Shown: positions 5,813-6,820 of the stretch, piece by piece
Layout of the letters: every line of letters begins with the position of its first letter
Numbering within the stretch: the stretch's first letter is position 1
Source: Anaerolineae bacterium
Lineage (GTDB): Bacteria; Chloroflexota; Anaerolineae; B4-G1
Length of the DNA: 6,820 bases
Direction of reading: 5' to 3'
Assembly: GCA_016783285.1 (NCBI GenBank)
Contig: JADHWW010000203.1
Span: 1 to 6,820 of the forward strand
The notes under the pieces: generated by a model
The model's input: the letters and a program-made list of their open reading frames with translations, nothing else
Told to the model about the DNA's origin: nothing
Databases searched by the model: none
Translations under genes and position numbers: made by a program

Positions 5813-6669
5813 CGGATTTCTCCTGTTGCGTAGGTCTCAGGCTTCTCCAGCAATCGCAATTGCTCTTGCACAAGTCTTTCTGTTGCCATTCGACAGTACT
5901 CTTCATTGATGTCAATTCCTACATAGTCTCGTCCAAGTCGTTGTGCGGCCATGGCTGTTGTTCCAGAACCAATAAACGGGTCCAAAACTATATCCCCAGG
6001 TTGCGTAAATAGCTTTATGAACCAAGCTGGTAGCGATATTGGAAAAGCAGCGCTATGATTTCTATTTGAACACTCTGTGGCCATATGAATAACATTTGTT
6101 GGATACACTTTATCGCGTCCAACCCATCTGGAAACGTTCTTCCCGAACCCACTTCCAACTTTTGACTCATCTCTGATTCTGTCTGTTTCGCTAAGATTAG
6201 TTAGGCGATCCATAGCCCAATCCCCGACGGGAACCATGACTGCTTCTTGATACATATTGAACTTCCGTTGTTTGTTGAAGTGAAGCAGTCTTTCCCAAGA
6301 ATCTCTGAATCTGTTTGGCCATTTGCCAGGGTAAGAGTTCTTCTTGTGCCAAATAAACTCCTCAGTCCATAACCATCCTTGTTCTCTCATACTCAAAATC
6401 AATTCAATTACATAGGTGTGCCTTTCCCCCCTGACAACTCTCTCCTTGATATTCAGGATAAAGGTTCCTGTAGGTTTCAGAACACGTAAGAGCTGTTCGG
6501 CTTTTGGCAAAAACCAGCCCACATAATCGTTGGGTTTCACACCGCCATAAGTTCGTCGCCTTTGGTCTGCATATGGTGGTGAAGTGAAAATAAGGTCAAC
6601 AGAGTCATCTGGAAACCTCTTTAGGATTTCCTCGCAGTCACCGCGGATAATTCTGTTCACAGAATCCAT
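5809..6669 (-). CDS. Site-specific DNA methyltransferase (N4-cytosine or N6-adenine, beta-type order)
   Basis: This 286-residue enzyme of the N6_N4_Mtase family (PF01555) transfers a methyl group from S-adenosylmethionine to an exocyclic amino group in DNA, protecting it from the adjacent nuclease. The catalytic motif IV, TSPPY, is at residues 29-33. The AdoMet-binding motif X region (FPISLPAWFIKLF, 209-221) and motif I (DPFIGSGTT, 230-238) follow, then GIDINEEY (251-258). Catalytic motif before AdoMet motif is the beta order. SPPY is most common in N4-cytosine enzymes but also occurs in N6-adenine ones, so the base is not certain. The likely target-recognition region is the variable middle (about 110-200). 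The start ATG at 6669 has GAGGGG six bases upstream. Length is typical and the frame is intact. The stop overlaps the endonuclease start by four bases. No controller-protein gene is visible. Confidence 0.93.
   Translation of the reverse strand: MDSVNRIIRGDCEEILKRFPDDSVDLIFTSPPYADQRRRTYGGVKPNDYVGWFLPKAEQLLRVLKPTGTFILNIKERVVRGERHTYVIELILSMREQGWLWTEEFIWHKKNSYPGKWPNRFRDSWERLLHFNKQRKFNMYQEAVMVPVGDWAMDRLTNLSETDRIRDESKVGSGFGKNVSRWVGRDKVYPTNVIHMATECSNRNHSAAFPISLPAWFIKLFTQPGDIVLDPFIGSGTTAMAAQRLGRDYVGIDINEEYCRMATERLVQEQLRLLEKPETYATGEIR
5819..5824 (-). promoter_or_regulatory. Shine-Dalgarno for the endonuclease gene
   Basis: AGGAGA on the minus strand lies six bases before the ATG at 5812. It is inside the end of the methyltransferase gene and, together with the ATGA overlap, supports translation of the endonuclease from the same message. 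Confidence 0.7.
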
Positions 6670-6820
6670 TTCTCGCCCCTCAATAAGGTTGACCCCATTC
6701 TCAAGACCACAAAATGGCCAAAATAGGTGAAACTCTTATGCCAATGCCTGACCGCTAGAGCTCCCACAATGAAAGACGAGAACAGGCACTCCTCATTAGT
6801 GAGACCCGCTCTCGCCTTGC
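6670..6820. other. Upstream region of the restriction-modification pair, no clear gene
   Basis: On the minus strand I find no convincing promoter: TTGGCA (6744-6739) has only an ill-spaced TATTTT (6725-6720) thirteen bases away. One minus-strand frame is open from the window edge (6818) to a TGA at 6659-6657, giving 53 residues that end inside the methyltransferase start; it could be the tail of a further gene or simply chance. Near the right edge the imperfect palindrome CTCATTAGTGAG (6792-6803) runs into GAGACCCGCTCTC (6801-6813), which could be operator-like. Nothing firmer can be supported. Confidence 0.4.
6676..6681 (-). promoter_or_regulatory. Shine-Dalgarno for the methyltransferase gene
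   Basis: GAGGGG on the minus strand lies six bases upstream of the ATG at 6669 and supports that start. Confidence 0.6.

Larger units (their letters stand above)
5040..6669 (-). other. Low-GC restriction-modification island
   Basis: Base composition falls abruptly near 5000-5050. A counted line inside (5461-5520) has 25 G+C of 60, against 42 of 60 in 4201-4260. The segment carries exactly two minus-strand genes, a methyltransferase and a putative nuclease, with no transposase or integrase. I found no flanking direct repeats by eye. The composition and the known mobility of Type II systems support horizontal acquisition. The right-hand boundary is less clear, because 6670-6820 is intermediate in composition. 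Confidence 0.7.

Noticed and set aside
6769..6820. Plus-strand frame from ATG 6769 running off the right edge
   Set aside because: Only 17 codons are visible and there is no clear ribosome binding site, so a gene start cannot be supported.

Overview
The window looks like a piece of a GC-rich bacterial chromosome, or a metagenome-assembled contig, with a low-GC restriction-modification cassette inserted at its right end. The left three quarters (about 1-4980) is strongly GC-rich: 42 of 60 bases in 4201-4260. The last part (about 5040-6660) is AT-richer: 25 of 60 bases in 5461-5520. The taxon cannot be fixed from this alone. The gene families (long HEAT-like repeat protein, DUF92 membrane protein, DUF1648 protein, phosphodiesterase-fold enzyme) would fit a Chloroflexota-type or similar free-living, perhaps thermophilic bacterium, but that is an inference.

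Layout. (1) Positions 1-1485, plus strand: a 494-residue HEAT-like repeat protein containing nine nearly identical units of about 31 residues, encoded by a 93-bp DNA tandem repeat. It may be complete or may start upstream of the window. (2) Positions 1486-1687: an intergenic region with an unusually good sigma70-type promoter (TTGCCC, 17 bp, extended -10 TGGTATAAT) and a strong Shine-Dalgarno. (3) Positions 1688-4952, plus strand: a tight three-gene operon. It holds a five-helix membrane protein with a PH-like soluble domain and a DUF1648 module, a DUF92 (TMEM19/VTE6-type) polyprenol/phytol-phosphate-kinase-like membrane protein, and an alkaline-phosphatase-fold phosphodiesterase/phosphatase. 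The third gene is broken by one extra G in a G6 run at 4757-4762; removing one G restores a 497-residue protein. (4) Positions 5060-6669, minus strand: a two-gene Type II restriction-modification system. The methyltransferase gene comes first and is coupled by an ATGA overlap to the putative endonuclease gene. It runs toward the three-gene operon and converges with it.

How the genes may work together: the operon pairs a membrane protein related to isoprenoid-alcohol phosphate kinases with a phosphatase-superfamily enzyme and a membrane protein of unknown role. This suggests a membrane-lipid or isoprenoid-phosphate function, but no substrate can be read from the sequence. The restriction-modification pair is self-contained, and its composition argues that it was acquired horizontally. 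I see no RNA genes, CRISPR array, transposase or origin. Nothing here amounts to a clearly new multi-gene system; the most noteworthy items are the repaired-by-one-base frameshift, the near-identical HEAT array, and the non-canonical active site of the putative nuclease.
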